Assembly (NCBI RefSeq): GCF_036322585.1
Contig: NZ_AP024600.1
Coordinates: forward strand, 2,108,001 to 2,172,000
From: Luteolibacter sp. LG18
GTDB taxonomy: Bacteria; Verrucomicrobiota; Verrucomicrobiia; Verrucomicrobiales; Akkermansiaceae
Reading direction: 5' to 3'
Length of the DNA: 64,000 bases
In this document: piece by piece, positions 25,288-33,069 of the stretch
Layout: each line of letters starts with the position of its first letter
Numbering within the stretch: position 1 is the first letter of the stretch
Translations under genes and position numbers: made by a program
Notes under the pieces: model-generated
Databases searched by the model: none
Seen by the model: only the letters and a program-made list of their open reading frames with translations
What the model was told of the DNA's origin: nothing

Positions 25288-27033
25288 TCACTTCGAAACG
25301 TCCTCTCCCTCCTGGCCGAGGAATGATTTCCGGCACAGCTCGGCGTATTTGCCGTCCAGGGCGAGCAATTCCTCGTGGTTGCCTTGCTCGATCACGCGGC
25401 CTTGTTCGAGGACGTAGATCCGGTCTGCATTGCGGATGGTGGAGAGGCGGTGGGCGATCACGAAGGCGGTGCGGTTTTCCATCAGCCGGTCCAGCGCGTC
25501 CTGGATCAGGCGCTCGGTTTGGCTGTCCACCGAGGCCGTTGCTTCGTCGAGCAGCAGGATCGGCGCGTTCTTCAGCAGGGCGCGGGCGATCGAGAGGCGT
25601 TGCTTCTCGCCGCCGGACAGCTTTACGCCGCGTTCGCCGACGTTGGTGTCCAGAAGCTGCGGCAGCTCGCGGACAAAGGGATCGGCGTGGGCGGCTTCGA
25701 GGGCGGTCCACAACTCGGCATCGGTGGCATCCCGCTTTGAAAGCTGGAGGTTTTCCCGCACGGTGCCATTGAAGAGGAAGGCCTCCTGGGTCACGTAGGC
25801 GAGATGGTCGCGGAGGTTTTCCTTCGAAAGCTCCGCGATGTCCTGCCCGTCCAGCCGGATGGTGCCGGCGGTGGCTTCGTAGAACCGGGCCAGCAACGAA
25901 AGCACGGTGGTTTTTCCGGCACCGGTGGCCCCGACCAGGGCGATCGTCTGCCCCGGCAGGGCTTCCAGCGAGACCTCGTGGAGGGTGGGCTGGTCTTGGT
26001 AGGAGAACGAAACCTGCTCGAAGGCCACCGCGCCCTTCACCGGCACCGGCAGGGTTTTGCCTTCGCGGGCATTCGGTTCCTCCTCGGCATCGAGGATCTC
26101 GAACACGCGGTCCGCGGCGGAGCGGCCGGAGAGGAGCATCTGGTTGAGGCTGTTGAGACGGTCGATCGGTTCGTAGAAAAGCCCCAGCGAAAGGAAGAAG
26201 CCGGTGAAGTCGCCGAGCGTGAGATCGCCCTTCATCACCGCGTGGCCACCGAAGGCGAGCACCAGCACGTAGCCGGTCATGCGGACGAAGGACATCAGCG
26301 GCGAGTAGATCGCCCACCATCTCATCATCCGCAGGGTGGCCTGGCGCAGCAGGTCGGAGAAGCGGTTGAAGCGGCCGAGCTCCTCGGTTTCGGCGGCGTA
26401 GGCCTTGATTTGGCGGATGCCGGAGATGTTGTCGTGAAGGATGGCGTTCAGGTCGGAGGATGCCTCGCGCTGGTTCCGGTAGCGGTCGCGGCCCTTGGTG
26501 GAATAAAACCACGCGCCGATGGCGAGGACCGGCACGGGCAGGGTGGCCCACAGCGCCACCACCGGATTGAGGTAGAACAGGAAGGCTCCCACCCCCAGCA
26601 CCTGGAGGGACGCGATCAGGCCCTGCTCGACGCCGTCGATCAGGACGCGTTCCATGTTCGTCACATCCTCGACGACGCGGGTCATGATGTCGCCGGTGCG
26701 GCGGGTATCGAACCAGCGCAGCGGCAGACGCTGGATTTTCGAGTAGAGGTCGGAACGGATGTCGTAGATCACCTTCTGCTCGAAGGTGTTGTTGATGAAG
26801 ATCCGCAGTGAGTTCAGGCCGTCCTTGGCGAGGAAGCCGAACAGGGCGAGGCCGATCCAGAGCGGGAATTCCCCGTGTTTCGCGGGATTCGGCAGGATGT
26901 GGTCGATCACGTGGCGGGTCGCGTTCGGGAACACGAACACCGCCAGGGTCATCCCCACGGCGCAGAAAATCTGGGCGGAAGCGAGGCCCGGGTAGTGGCG
27001 GAGGTAGGAAAAAACGCGGGAAATGGAACGCAT
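25288..27033 (-). CDS. MsbA-type ABC exporter
   Basis: The protein has 581 aa: a six-helix membrane domain (about residues 15-320) followed by an ATPase domain. ATP-binding parts are Walker A GATGAGKTT (near 375), Q-loop VTQEAFLFNG, signature LSGGEKQRLS, Walker B ILLLDEATAS and H-loop AHRLSTIRNA. The ATG at 27033 was preferred to a TTG four codons upstream. Fused half-transporters of this kind work as homodimers and flip lipids or export small molecules; MsbA (lipid A) and drug exporters cannot be told apart here. The gene ends about 33 bases before the W-x-x-x-D-P genes on the same strand. Confidence 0.92.
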   Translation of the reverse strand: MRSISRVFSYLRHYPGLASAQIFCAVGMTLAVFVFPNATRHVIDHILPNPAKHGEFPLWIGLALFGFLAKDGLNSLRIFINNTFEQKVIYDIRSDLYSKIQRLPLRWFDTRRTGDIMTRVVEDVTNMERVLIDGVEQGLIASLQVLGVGAFLFYLNPVVALWATLPVPVLAIGAWFYSTKGRDRYRNQREASSDLNAILHDNISGIRQIKAYAAETEELGRFNRFSDLLRQATLRMMRWWAIYSPLMSFVRMTGYVLVLAFGGHAVMKGDLTLGDFTGFFLSLGLFYEPIDRLNSLNQMLLSGRSAADRVFEILDAEEEPNAREGKTLPVPVKGAVAFEQVSFSYQDQPTLHEVSLEALPGQTIALVGATGAGKTTVLSLLARFYEATAGTIRLDGQDIAELSKENLRDHLAYVTQEAFLFNGTVRENLQLSKRDATDAELWTALEAAHADPFVRELPQLLDTNVGERGVKLSGGEKQRLSIARALLKNAPILLLDEATASVDSQTERLIQDALDRLMENRTAFVIAHRLSTIRNADRIYVLEQGRVIEQGNHEELLALDGKYAELCRKSFLGQEGEDVSK

Positions 27034-27104
27034 GGCGGGCGGCAAACCGTCACGCCGTGTGGGTGCTTTGTAAAGGCAAGCGGCAAAACCCGTGAAATTT
27101 GGGA

Positions 27105-27134
27105 TTGCCGCCGCAAAACAGACCTTCCTAATGT
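27105..27134 (+). promoter_or_regulatory. Candidate promoter for the coiled-coil gene pair
   Basis: TTGCCG (27105-27110), an 18-base spacer and TAATGT (27129-27134) lie 41 bases before the ATG at 27176. They are in the divergent gap between the ABC exporter and the coiled-coil genes. Confidence 0.4.
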
Positions 27135-27175
27135 CCGCTCACACGAGGAAACCCACCTTTTAAATCCCAAACCCT

Positions 27176-27943
27176 ATGGCCAAAACATTCGGCATTCTGA
27201 CCGCCATTGTTCTAGCGGCGTCGGCATTCGTCGGCTTCAAGAACAAGGAGAAGTACGACGCGGAAATCACCGCCCGCCAGACCGCGCAGACGAACCTCGA
27301 CACGAGCAAGAAGCGCTTGGCCAAGGCCGAGAAGGAGCTCACCGAGACCACCGCGAAGCGGAAAGAGACCGAAGCCACGGTGGCGGCTCTCAACACCCAG
27401 AAGGCGGAACTCACCGCGGCCAATGCCAAGGTCAAGGCGGAGATCGACGAGAAGACCGCCCAGACCGAGGCCAACAAGGCCAAGCTGGATGATCTCAAGA
27501 GCAAGCTGGAGAACGTCGGTGACCTCGCGACCCTCGGGCCGAAGCTGAAGGCCACCAATGCCCAGATCGAGGAACTCAACCAGACGATCGCCACCAACAC
27601 CGCGACGCTGGCCAACCTGACCGCCGATTCCGGCCGCCTCGACAAGGTGATCGAGAACTACCGCTCGATCAGCGCCCTCTACCCCGCCAAGAAATCCAAT
27701 CCGGCCCTGAAGACCCGCATCAGCGCCATCTACCCGAACTGGGGCTTCGTGACCCTCGCTGCTGGCAATGCCGCCGGTGTGGTGACCAACTCGACGCTGG
27801 AAGTCGTCCGCGATGGCGAGACGATCGCCAAGCTCCAGGTGAGCGCCGCCGAAGCGGGCTCCGCCTCCGCCAGCATCGTGCCGGACTCGGTGAAGGCCGA
27901 CACCGTCCTGATGGTCGGTGACACGGTGGTTCCCGCGAAATGA
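27176..27943 (+). CDS. Membrane-anchored coiled-coil protein, first of a pair
   Basis: The protein has 255 aa. An N-terminal hydrophobic segment (FGILTAIVLAASAFVGF) serves as signal or anchor. Residues 25-165 are a long coiled coil (KKRLAKAEKELTETTAKR and similar). The C-terminal 80 residues form a small beta domain: YPNWGFVTLAAGNAAGV, LEVVRDGETIAKLQV and VLMVGDTVVPAK, reminiscent of a beta-barrel fold seen in MreC-type proteins, though not assignable. It is closely matched by the next gene, 39 bases downstream, which has the same plan. The two likely interact or form a filament at the membrane. The function is unknown. Confidence 0.8.
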   Translation: MAKTFGILTAIVLAASAFVGFKNKEKYDAEITARQTAQTNLDTSKKRLAKAEKELTETTAKRKETEATVAALNTQKAELTAANAKVKAEIDEKTAQTEANKAKLDDLKSKLENVGDLATLGPKLKATNAQIEELNQTIATNTATLANLTADSGRLDKVIENYRSISALYPAKKSNPALKTRISAIYPNWGFVTLAAGNAAGVVTNSTLEVVRDGETIAKLQVSAAEAGSASASIVPDSVKADTVLMVGDTVVPAK

Positions 27944-27982
27944 GCTGAGTAAACAATCCCGAAACCCACGATCCGGATTTCC

Positions 27983-28792
27983 ATGAAACCCCTTTTCCAC
28001 ACTCTCGCGGTTCTTGCCACCGGCGGCGCCGTTTTCTTCTCGTTCCAGCTTTCGAAGAAGTTCGAAACGCAGCAGAGCGAGCGCCTCGCGGCGAACAAGG
28101 AGAACAAGGAAGTGACCGCCCACGCGGAAAGCACCGAGGCTGACCTCAAGAAGGAGCTGAACGCCCTCGCCAAGGCCCAGGATGAGCAGACCGCCGCCGA
28201 GCAGGCCGTGAGTTCGCTGAAGTCCGCCGGCTCCGGCCTGAAGCGCGACCTCGCCGCCCAGAACGCCCTGCTGGAAGAGCAGAAGGCCCAGTTCGCCGAA
28301 GCCGAGAAGGCCATCGAGCAGATCAAGGCGGCTCTTGCCGACCTCGGTGCCGATGTGACCCTTGAGAACCTTCCCGACAAGGTGAAAGAGCTCGAGAACA
28401 AGAAGCTCGACCTTGAGAAGAAGCGCGACGAACTCAACCTCCTCGTGGAGAAGGCGACCAAGCAGCGCGATGCGCAGAAGGACGAGACCGGTCGCTTGGC
28501 CGACGTGAAGGGCAAGCGCGACACCCGCATCCGCCGCAACTCGATGGAATCCGTGATCACCGCGGTGAACCAGGAGTGGGGCTTCGTGATGGTGGGTGCC
28601 GGCACCAACACCGGCTTCACCCCGCAGACCAAGCTGCTCGTCCTGCGTGACGGCCACTTGATCGGCAAGGTCCAGCCGACGTCGATCGAGCCGAACCAGA
28701 CGCTCGCCGACATCGATTTCGACAGCCTCGCCGAAGGCGTCCGCCTCCAGCCGGGTGACAAGGTCATCCTGGCCGAGCCGGCCACCAACTGA
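27983..28792 (+). CDS. Membrane-anchored coiled-coil protein, second of a pair
   Basis: The protein has 269 aa: N-terminal anchor (FHTLAVLATGGAVFFSF), then a Lys/Glu/Ala-rich coiled coil to about residue 180, then a beta domain. The domain carries QEWGFVMVGAGTNTGF, LLVLRDGHLIGKVQ and GDKVILAEPATN, aligning residue for residue with the end of the preceding gene (WGFV, L-V-x-R-D-G, I-x-K-x-Q, GD-x-V). It is clearly a paralogue from tandem duplication. A terminator hairpin follows its stop. No enzymatic feature is visible. Confidence 0.8.
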   Translation: MKPLFHTLAVLATGGAVFFSFQLSKKFETQQSERLAANKENKEVTAHAESTEADLKKELNALAKAQDEQTAAEQAVSSLKSAGSGLKRDLAAQNALLEEQKAQFAEAEKAIEQIKAALADLGADVTLENLPDKVKELENKKLDLEKKRDELNLLVEKATKQRDAQKDETGRLADVKGKRDTRIRRNSMESVITAVNQEWGFVMVGAGTNTGFTPQTKLLVLRDGHLIGKVQPTSIEPNQTLADIDFDSLAEGVRLQPGDKVILAEPATN

Positions 28793-28814
28793 GGTTTCTC
28801 CGAATCTTTTTTCC

Positions 28815-28853
28815 ACAACCTCCGCGGGCTTGCAGCCTGCGGGGGTTGTTTTA
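28815..28853 (+). terminator. Terminator after the coiled-coil gene pair
   Basis: ACAACCTCCGC (from 28815) pairs imperfectly with GCGGGGGTTGT ending at 28849. A short T-run follows. The hairpin overlaps a possible promoter for the small lipoprotein that begins at 28864. Confidence 0.6.
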
Positions 28854-28863
28854 TGTTCGGCCC

Positions 28864-29055
28864 ATGCGTTTGCTGTCGCTCGCCGCCGCCGTTGCCCTCA
28901 CGGGCCTGCTTTGCCCCTCCTGCGTGAACAAGGAGCCGGAGAAAAAGCCGGTGCCGCCGCCGTCCTCCGCCAGCAAGATGCCATGGAACGTGCCGCAGTC
29001 CGGTCAGGGAATGGGCGCTTTCGGCATGATGCCGCAGCTCCAGCAGCGCCGCTGA
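28864..29055 (+). CDS. Small lipoprotein
   Basis: The protein has 63 aa. The start at ATG 28864 gives a signal peptide (MRLLSLAAAVALTGLL) ending in CPSC, with Cys20 as the likely lipidated residue. The mature chain is a short Pro/Lys-rich and Met/Gln-rich peptide with no domain. It ends a few bases before the convergent rlmH gene. TATGTT at 28852-28857 with TTGCAG 16 bases upstream could act as a promoter close to the start codon. The function is unknown; many such small lipoproteins occur in this window. Confidence 0.65.
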   Translation: MRLLSLAAAVALTGLLCPSCVNKEPEKKPVPPPSSASKMPWNVPQSGQGMGAFGMMPQLQQRR

Positions 29056-29062
29056 TTCGCCT

Positions 29063-29506
29063 TCACTCGCGGTGATACGGCGAGCCTGCCTTCATCGAGG
29101 CCAGGCGATAGAGTTGCTCCAGCAGGACTACCAGCGCGAGTTCGTGCTGGAGCGTGAGGGCGGAGAGGGACAGGACCATGTCCGCCTTCTTGCGGAGTTC
29201 CGGCGTGTGCCCGTCCGAGGCTCCGATGAGGAAGGCCACGCACTTCACGTCGCCGCGGTGTTCGAGCGCGTCGAAGCGCTTGTAGAGCTCCGCGGTGGTG
29301 AGGCGTTCGCCGCGCTCGTCCATGGCGATGCGGTACATGCCTTCGGATTTTTCCAGCAGCCGCTGGGACACTTCCTCCGATCCTCCGGCCTTCACCAGTT
29401 CCATCGTGACCTGGCTGTAGCGGCCGAGGCGTTTCAGGTATTCGGCGATTCCGTCCTTAGCGTAGGAGAGGGCGGGCTTGCCGGCGGCGAGGATGAGCAG
29501 GCGCAT
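29063..29506 (-). CDS. rlmH: 23S rRNA pseudouridine-1915 N3-methyltransferase RlmH
   Basis: The protein has 147 aa, the normal size for RlmH, a SPOUT-class methyltransferase that methylates pseudouridine 1915 in 23S rRNA. Diagnostic features are the start MRLLILAAGKP, VAFLIGASDGHTPELR (the SAM-binding knot), and the C-terminal LQHELALVVLLEQLYR followed by GSPYHRE, which ends in the conserved P-Y-H. It is convergent with the small lipoprotein gene upstream of it in coordinates. The start ATG at 29506 is unambiguous. Confidence 0.95.
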   Translation of the reverse strand: MRLLILAAGKPALSYAKDGIAEYLKRLGRYSQVTMELVKAGGSEEVSQRLLEKSEGMYRIAMDERGERLTTAELYKRFDALEHRGDVKCVAFLIGASDGHTPELRKKADMVLSLSALTLQHELALVVLLEQLYRLASMKAGSPYHRE

Positions 29507-29571
29507 GCGGAAGGAAAGGATGGCGGAACCCGGCGTTGCTTTCGAGCCCGAATCCGCGATGGTGGTGTTAG

Positions 29572-29880
29572 ATGCGATACACGTTCCTGCTCCTGCCCTT
29601 GCTGGCCGTTTCCTGCGGTACTCCCGACAACATCGTTCCCGAGAACCACCGGGAGAAGAAGATGTTCGCCTTCCTGGAGAAGTTCGACCGCTTCGACTAC
29701 AACGGCGATGGCAAGCTGACGAAGAAGGAAGTCCGTCAGGGCCTGCGCGAGAGCGAGGTCCACGGCATCACCAACGAGGAGATCGACAAGGGTTTCGCCG
29801 AGTTCGACACGAACCACGATGGCGCGATCTCCTTCGCCGAGGCGCAGGGCGGCATGCGGCGCGAGTTTTCGGAACGTTGA
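29572..29880 (+). CDS. EF-hand lipoprotein
   Basis: The protein has 102 aa with a lipoprotein signal MRYTFLLLPLLAVSC (Cys15 lipidated). Two canonical EF-hand loops are present: DYNGDGKLTKKE at 42-53 and DTNHDGAISFAE at 79-90, both with Asp at positions 1, 3 or 5 and Glu at 12, so calcium binding is likely. It is divergent from rlmH and convergent with the ATP-grasp gene, which starts 12 bases beyond its end on the other strand. Such proteins may act as calcium-dependent adaptors in the envelope, but this is inference. Confidence 0.85.
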   Translation: MRYTFLLLPLLAVSCGTPDNIVPENHREKKMFAFLEKFDRFDYNGDGKLTKKEVRQGLRESEVHGITNEEIDKGFAEFDTNHDGAISFAEAQGGMRREFSER

Positions 29881-29891
29881 GCGCGTTCGGA

Positions 29892-31055
29892 TCAGAGCGG
29901 CGCATCCGGCAGCCGCTCGCCATTCCACTCCAGATCGTGGGTGGAGGCGTCCTTGATTTTCGCGCCGGGGCCGATCGTTTTGCGGATCCGCCGGAGTTCC
30001 TTGAACATCTCCCAGCCCGCGGCGTGGGGTAGCCGGTCGTCCGGGGCATTGACCACATCTTTGCCTCGGAAAAAATCCCGCCAGCGGGTGGGGCCGCGTC
30101 CGCGCTCGGTGAGCATGGCGAAGGTCACCATCCGGGGGGTGGGATCGGTGGGCCAGAGTCCCGGGCAGGCGGGATCGAGGTATTTGAAGGGATCATCCCG
30201 GGCCAGCAGGTGCAGGCCGCTGGTGGTGCGGGGATTGCACTCGATGACCTTGATGCCGTTCTCGCCCGCGATGAAGTCGAAGCAGATCTGGCCGGTGAAG
30301 CCGAGGTGCTCCACCACCGAGGAGCAGAACTCGAACAGGGGGGGAGAAGCCACCGGCTCGAAGAAGAACCCGGCCCCGTGGCCGACGCGGTGTTTCGGCT
30401 CGTAGGTGGAGTGAGCGGTGATCTTGCCGCCGATGGCGAGTGTGAAGGTGCACAGGGGCTTGCCCGGGGTGAACCGCTGCGCCACCCAGGGGTGTTCCGT
30501 GGAGGGCGAAATGCTTTTCCAACGGGACGGTTTCGGACGGATCAGCACCTCCGCGGCGAAGCGCGAGAACACCGGTTTCAAGACCCACTCCCGCAGGCCG
30601 GTGTGGGTGGAGGCGAAGGCTTCCAGCTCTGTCTTGGACCTCAGTTCATGCGTTTCCGGTGGTCGGATGGAAAGGCCGGGCGATGCATCGATGAAGGTCG
30701 CGAATTCGCCTTTGTGGTGCAGCCGGGCAAGCGTTTCGAAAGACGGCCCGAGGAACTTGGAAATGCCGGTGAACAGCTCGCGGTAGCGGGCGAGCACGAA
30801 GATTTCCTCACAGGTGGGGATGATCCATGCCGCCCCGCAGGCGAGGGCGGCATCCCGCACGGCGAGGGCATGTTCTAGCGGAGAGGTCCGCGGTGGGGGG
30901 ACCGGGATGAAGTCGGTGAGATAGCGGGAGGCGCGGCATATCGGGCTCCGGAAGGAATCGCACGCGGTCACGCGGTGGCCTTCCCGTCCGAAACGACGGA
31001 TCCAGTCCAGGGCGGCGAAGGCGCGCGCCCCGGTGACGAGAACGGAGGAGGGCAT
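29892..31055 (-). CDS. ATP-grasp family enzyme
   Basis: The protein has 387 aa from the ATG at 31055. A longer frame upstream overlaps recQ and was rejected. The N-terminus has a Rossmann-like start (VLVTGARAFAALDWIRRFG) typical of carboxylate-amine ligases of the CarB or PurK type. The middle third carries ATP-grasp elements: REWVLKPVFSRFAAEV, and later ICFDFIAGENGIKVIECNPR, where the Asp/Glu-x-Asn triad binds magnesium. It would activate a carboxylate for ligation to an amine or thiol. The substrate is unknown. It lies 15 bases downstream of recQ on the same strand. Confidence 0.85.
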   Translation of the reverse strand: MPSSVLVTGARAFAALDWIRRFGREGHRVTACDSFRSPICRASRYLTDFIPVPPPRTSPLEHALAVRDAALACGAAWIIPTCEEIFVLARYRELFTGISKFLGPSFETLARLHHKGEFATFIDASPGLSIRPPETHELRSKTELEAFASTHTGLREWVLKPVFSRFAAEVLIRPKPSRWKSISPSTEHPWVAQRFTPGKPLCTFTLAIGGKITAHSTYEPKHRVGHGAGFFFEPVASPPLFEFCSSVVEHLGFTGQICFDFIAGENGIKVIECNPRTTSGLHLLARDDPFKYLDPACPGLWPTDPTPRMVTFAMLTERGRGPTRWRDFFRGKDVVNAPDDRLPHAAGWEMFKELRRIRKTIGPGAKIKDASTHDLEWNGERLPDAPL

Positions 31056-31069
31056 GGAGGGGGGAGAGA

Positions 31070-32986
31070 CTACTGCGAACCGGCGATCGCCAACACCTCC
31101 GCGAAGGGGTAATGGGCGAAGAGTCCGAAGGCATCGTGCCGGGTGAGCTTTTCGCGCGTGGTGGCGGGACTGCTCAAGCCGCAAAGGAAGCGCGCGAGCT
31201 GGCGCGTGGTGCCCAGCGAGGCGTGACGCTCGCGGGTGAGCTGGCGGACCAGCTCCCAATCCCCGTCCGCGGGCGGAGCCGGGGTGGTGCGGGGAATGGA
31301 GGTGGCCGGGAGGCCTCGGCAGCGGTCGCAGTGACCGCAGGGGTGGGGGAGGGTTTCGCCGAAGTGGGCGGTGAGCGCGCCGGTGAGGCAGCCGGGCGCC
31401 TCGGCCAGCGCCACCACCTGGCGGAGCCGTTCGAGGTCGGCGTGCTCGCGTTGGCCGAAGCGGACATTCAGGCGTTCCGCCAGCGCGTGGAGGTCTCCCG
31501 GGTCCTTCAGCAGCCGGTAGCGCTGGCGGATGCCGGCCTTTTTCAGCGCCAGATCGCCCGCTTCCTCGAGGTGGACCAGCGCGCTGACGATGCGCTCGCG
31601 CGGTTCGCCGATGCGGGCGGCCACGGCATCGACCTCGAAGTTCGTCCACACCCGGCCTTTCGCGCCGGCGGCGAAGAGGCGGGTGAGGAAATTCTTACGG
31701 CGTTCATCGTAGCCCGCCAGCACCCGTTCGAAGGGGCGCAGCAGGTTCGCGGAGTAGGTGCCGTGGAACGAGCCGGTGGCTTCGATCACGCCCTCCAGTT
31801 CCAGGTAGGTCAGCACGGTGGAGACCACCAGCGGCCGGATGTCGCAGGACGAGGAGAGGTCGTATTGCGAGACATCGAAATTCTCGCCGAGCCGCAGCAC
31901 GCGGTCGATCAGGTGGCGGATCGCCTGCGGGGTCGGAGTATCGCCGTAGATGAAGTTCTCCAGCACCGGCAGGTCGTCGCCGCAGGCCAGCCATTCGCAG
32001 ATGGAGGGCTGTCCGTCGCGTCCGGCGCGGCCGATTTCCTGGGAGTAGTTCTCGAGGCTCTTCGGCAGGTTGTAGTGGTAGACGCGGCGGATGTCCGCCT
32101 TGTCGATGCCCATGCCGAAGGCGATGGTCGCGACGATCACGGAGGTGGTGCCGGTCATGAAGGCCTCCTGGGCATCCACGCGGAACTCATCCGGCAGCCC
32201 GGCATGATAGGCTCGGGCGGCGATGCCGTTTTTCTGGAGGAAGGTGGCGACCTCCTCGGCGGTTTCCTGGCGGGTGACGTAGACGATGGCGGGACCGGGG
32301 GCCTCGCGAAGCCGGTCGAGCAGCAGTGGCTTGCGTTCCGCAGGCAGGGCAGGGGTCACGCGCAGGTCGAGGTTCGGGCGGTGGAAACTGAGCTGGATGT
32401 GGTCGGCCTCGGTGATGCCGAACGCCTTGCGAATGTCCGCCGACACGGACGGGGTGGCGGTCGCGGTCAGGGCCAGCACCCGGGGGATGCGCAGGTCGCG
32501 GCACAGTTGCGCGAGCTTGAGGTAATCGGGCCGGAAATTGTGGCCCCATTCGGAAATGCAGTGGGCCTCGTCGATCGCGATCATGGCGATCCGGAGTTTC
32601 CCGAGGCGGTTGCGGAAGCCCTCGTTGGCGAGGCGTTCCGGGGCCACGTAGAGGAGGTTCAGCGAGCCATCGCGCAGGCGGTCGAAGACCTCGAAGGCTT
32701 CCTGCTGGCTGAGGGTGGAATCGAGGCGGGCGGCGGGGATGCCCTTGGCGACCAGCGAATCCACCTGGTCTTTCATCAGCGCGATCAGCGGCGAAATGAC
32801 CAGCGTGAGCCCGTCCAGGAGCAGGGCCGGGAGTTGGTAGCAGAGCGATTTTCCGCCGCCGGTGGGGAACACGGCCAGGGAGGATCGTCCCGCCAGCAGG
32901 GTGCGGACGACCTGCTCCTGTCCGGCGCGCAGCGAATCGAAGCCGAAGCGGGCGCGCAGGGTGTCGAGGACGGGATCAGGGGGCAC
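31070..32986 (-). CDS. recQ: RecQ-family ATP-dependent DNA helicase
   Basis: The protein has 638 aa from a GTG start. The superfamily 2 helicase core carries motif I FPTGGGKSLCYQLPA (Lys46), motif II IDEAHCISEWGH (139-150, DEAH box plus aromatic loop), and motif VI with QEIGRAGRDGQ. The RecQ C-terminal part has a zinc-binding Cys cluster (HPCGHCDRCRG). It unwinds branched DNA in repair. The C-terminal end after the zinc domain is short, so a complete HRDC domain is doubtful. The ATP-grasp gene follows closely on the same strand. Confidence 0.93.
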   Translation of the reverse strand: MPPDPVLDTLRARFGFDSLRAGQEQVVRTLLAGRSSLAVFPTGGGKSLCYQLPALLLDGLTLVISPLIALMKDQVDSLVAKGIPAARLDSTLSQQEAFEVFDRLRDGSLNLLYVAPERLANEGFRNRLGKLRIAMIAIDEAHCISEWGHNFRPDYLKLAQLCRDLRIPRVLALTATATPSVSADIRKAFGITEADHIQLSFHRPNLDLRVTPALPAERKPLLLDRLREAPGPAIVYVTRQETAEEVATFLQKNGIAARAYHAGLPDEFRVDAQEAFMTGTTSVIVATIAFGMGIDKADIRRVYHYNLPKSLENYSQEIGRAGRDGQPSICEWLACGDDLPVLENFIYGDTPTPQAIRHLIDRVLRLGENFDVSQYDLSSSCDIRPLVVSTVLTYLELEGVIEATGSFHGTYSANLLRPFERVLAGYDERRKNFLTRLFAAGAKGRVWTNFEVDAVAARIGEPRERIVSALVHLEEAGDLALKKAGIRQRYRLLKDPGDLHALAERLNVRFGQREHADLERLRQVVALAEAPGCLTGALTAHFGETLPHPCGHCDRCRGLPATSIPRTTPAPPADGDWELVRQLTRERHASLGTTRQLARFLCGLSSPATTREKLTRHDAFGLFAHYPFAEVLAIAGSQ

Positions 32987-33069
32987 CCGGCCAGTGAACC
33001 CGGCGCGGAGGTGGGAATCAAGCAGGTGAATGCCCGATAAGGACGGCTTCCCGGGCCGTATGGGACAGC

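Noticed and set aside
29892-31649. 585-codon form of the ATP-grasp protein
   Set aside because: The extra N-terminus is a shadow of recQ. The Rossmann-like start begins at the ATG at 31055.
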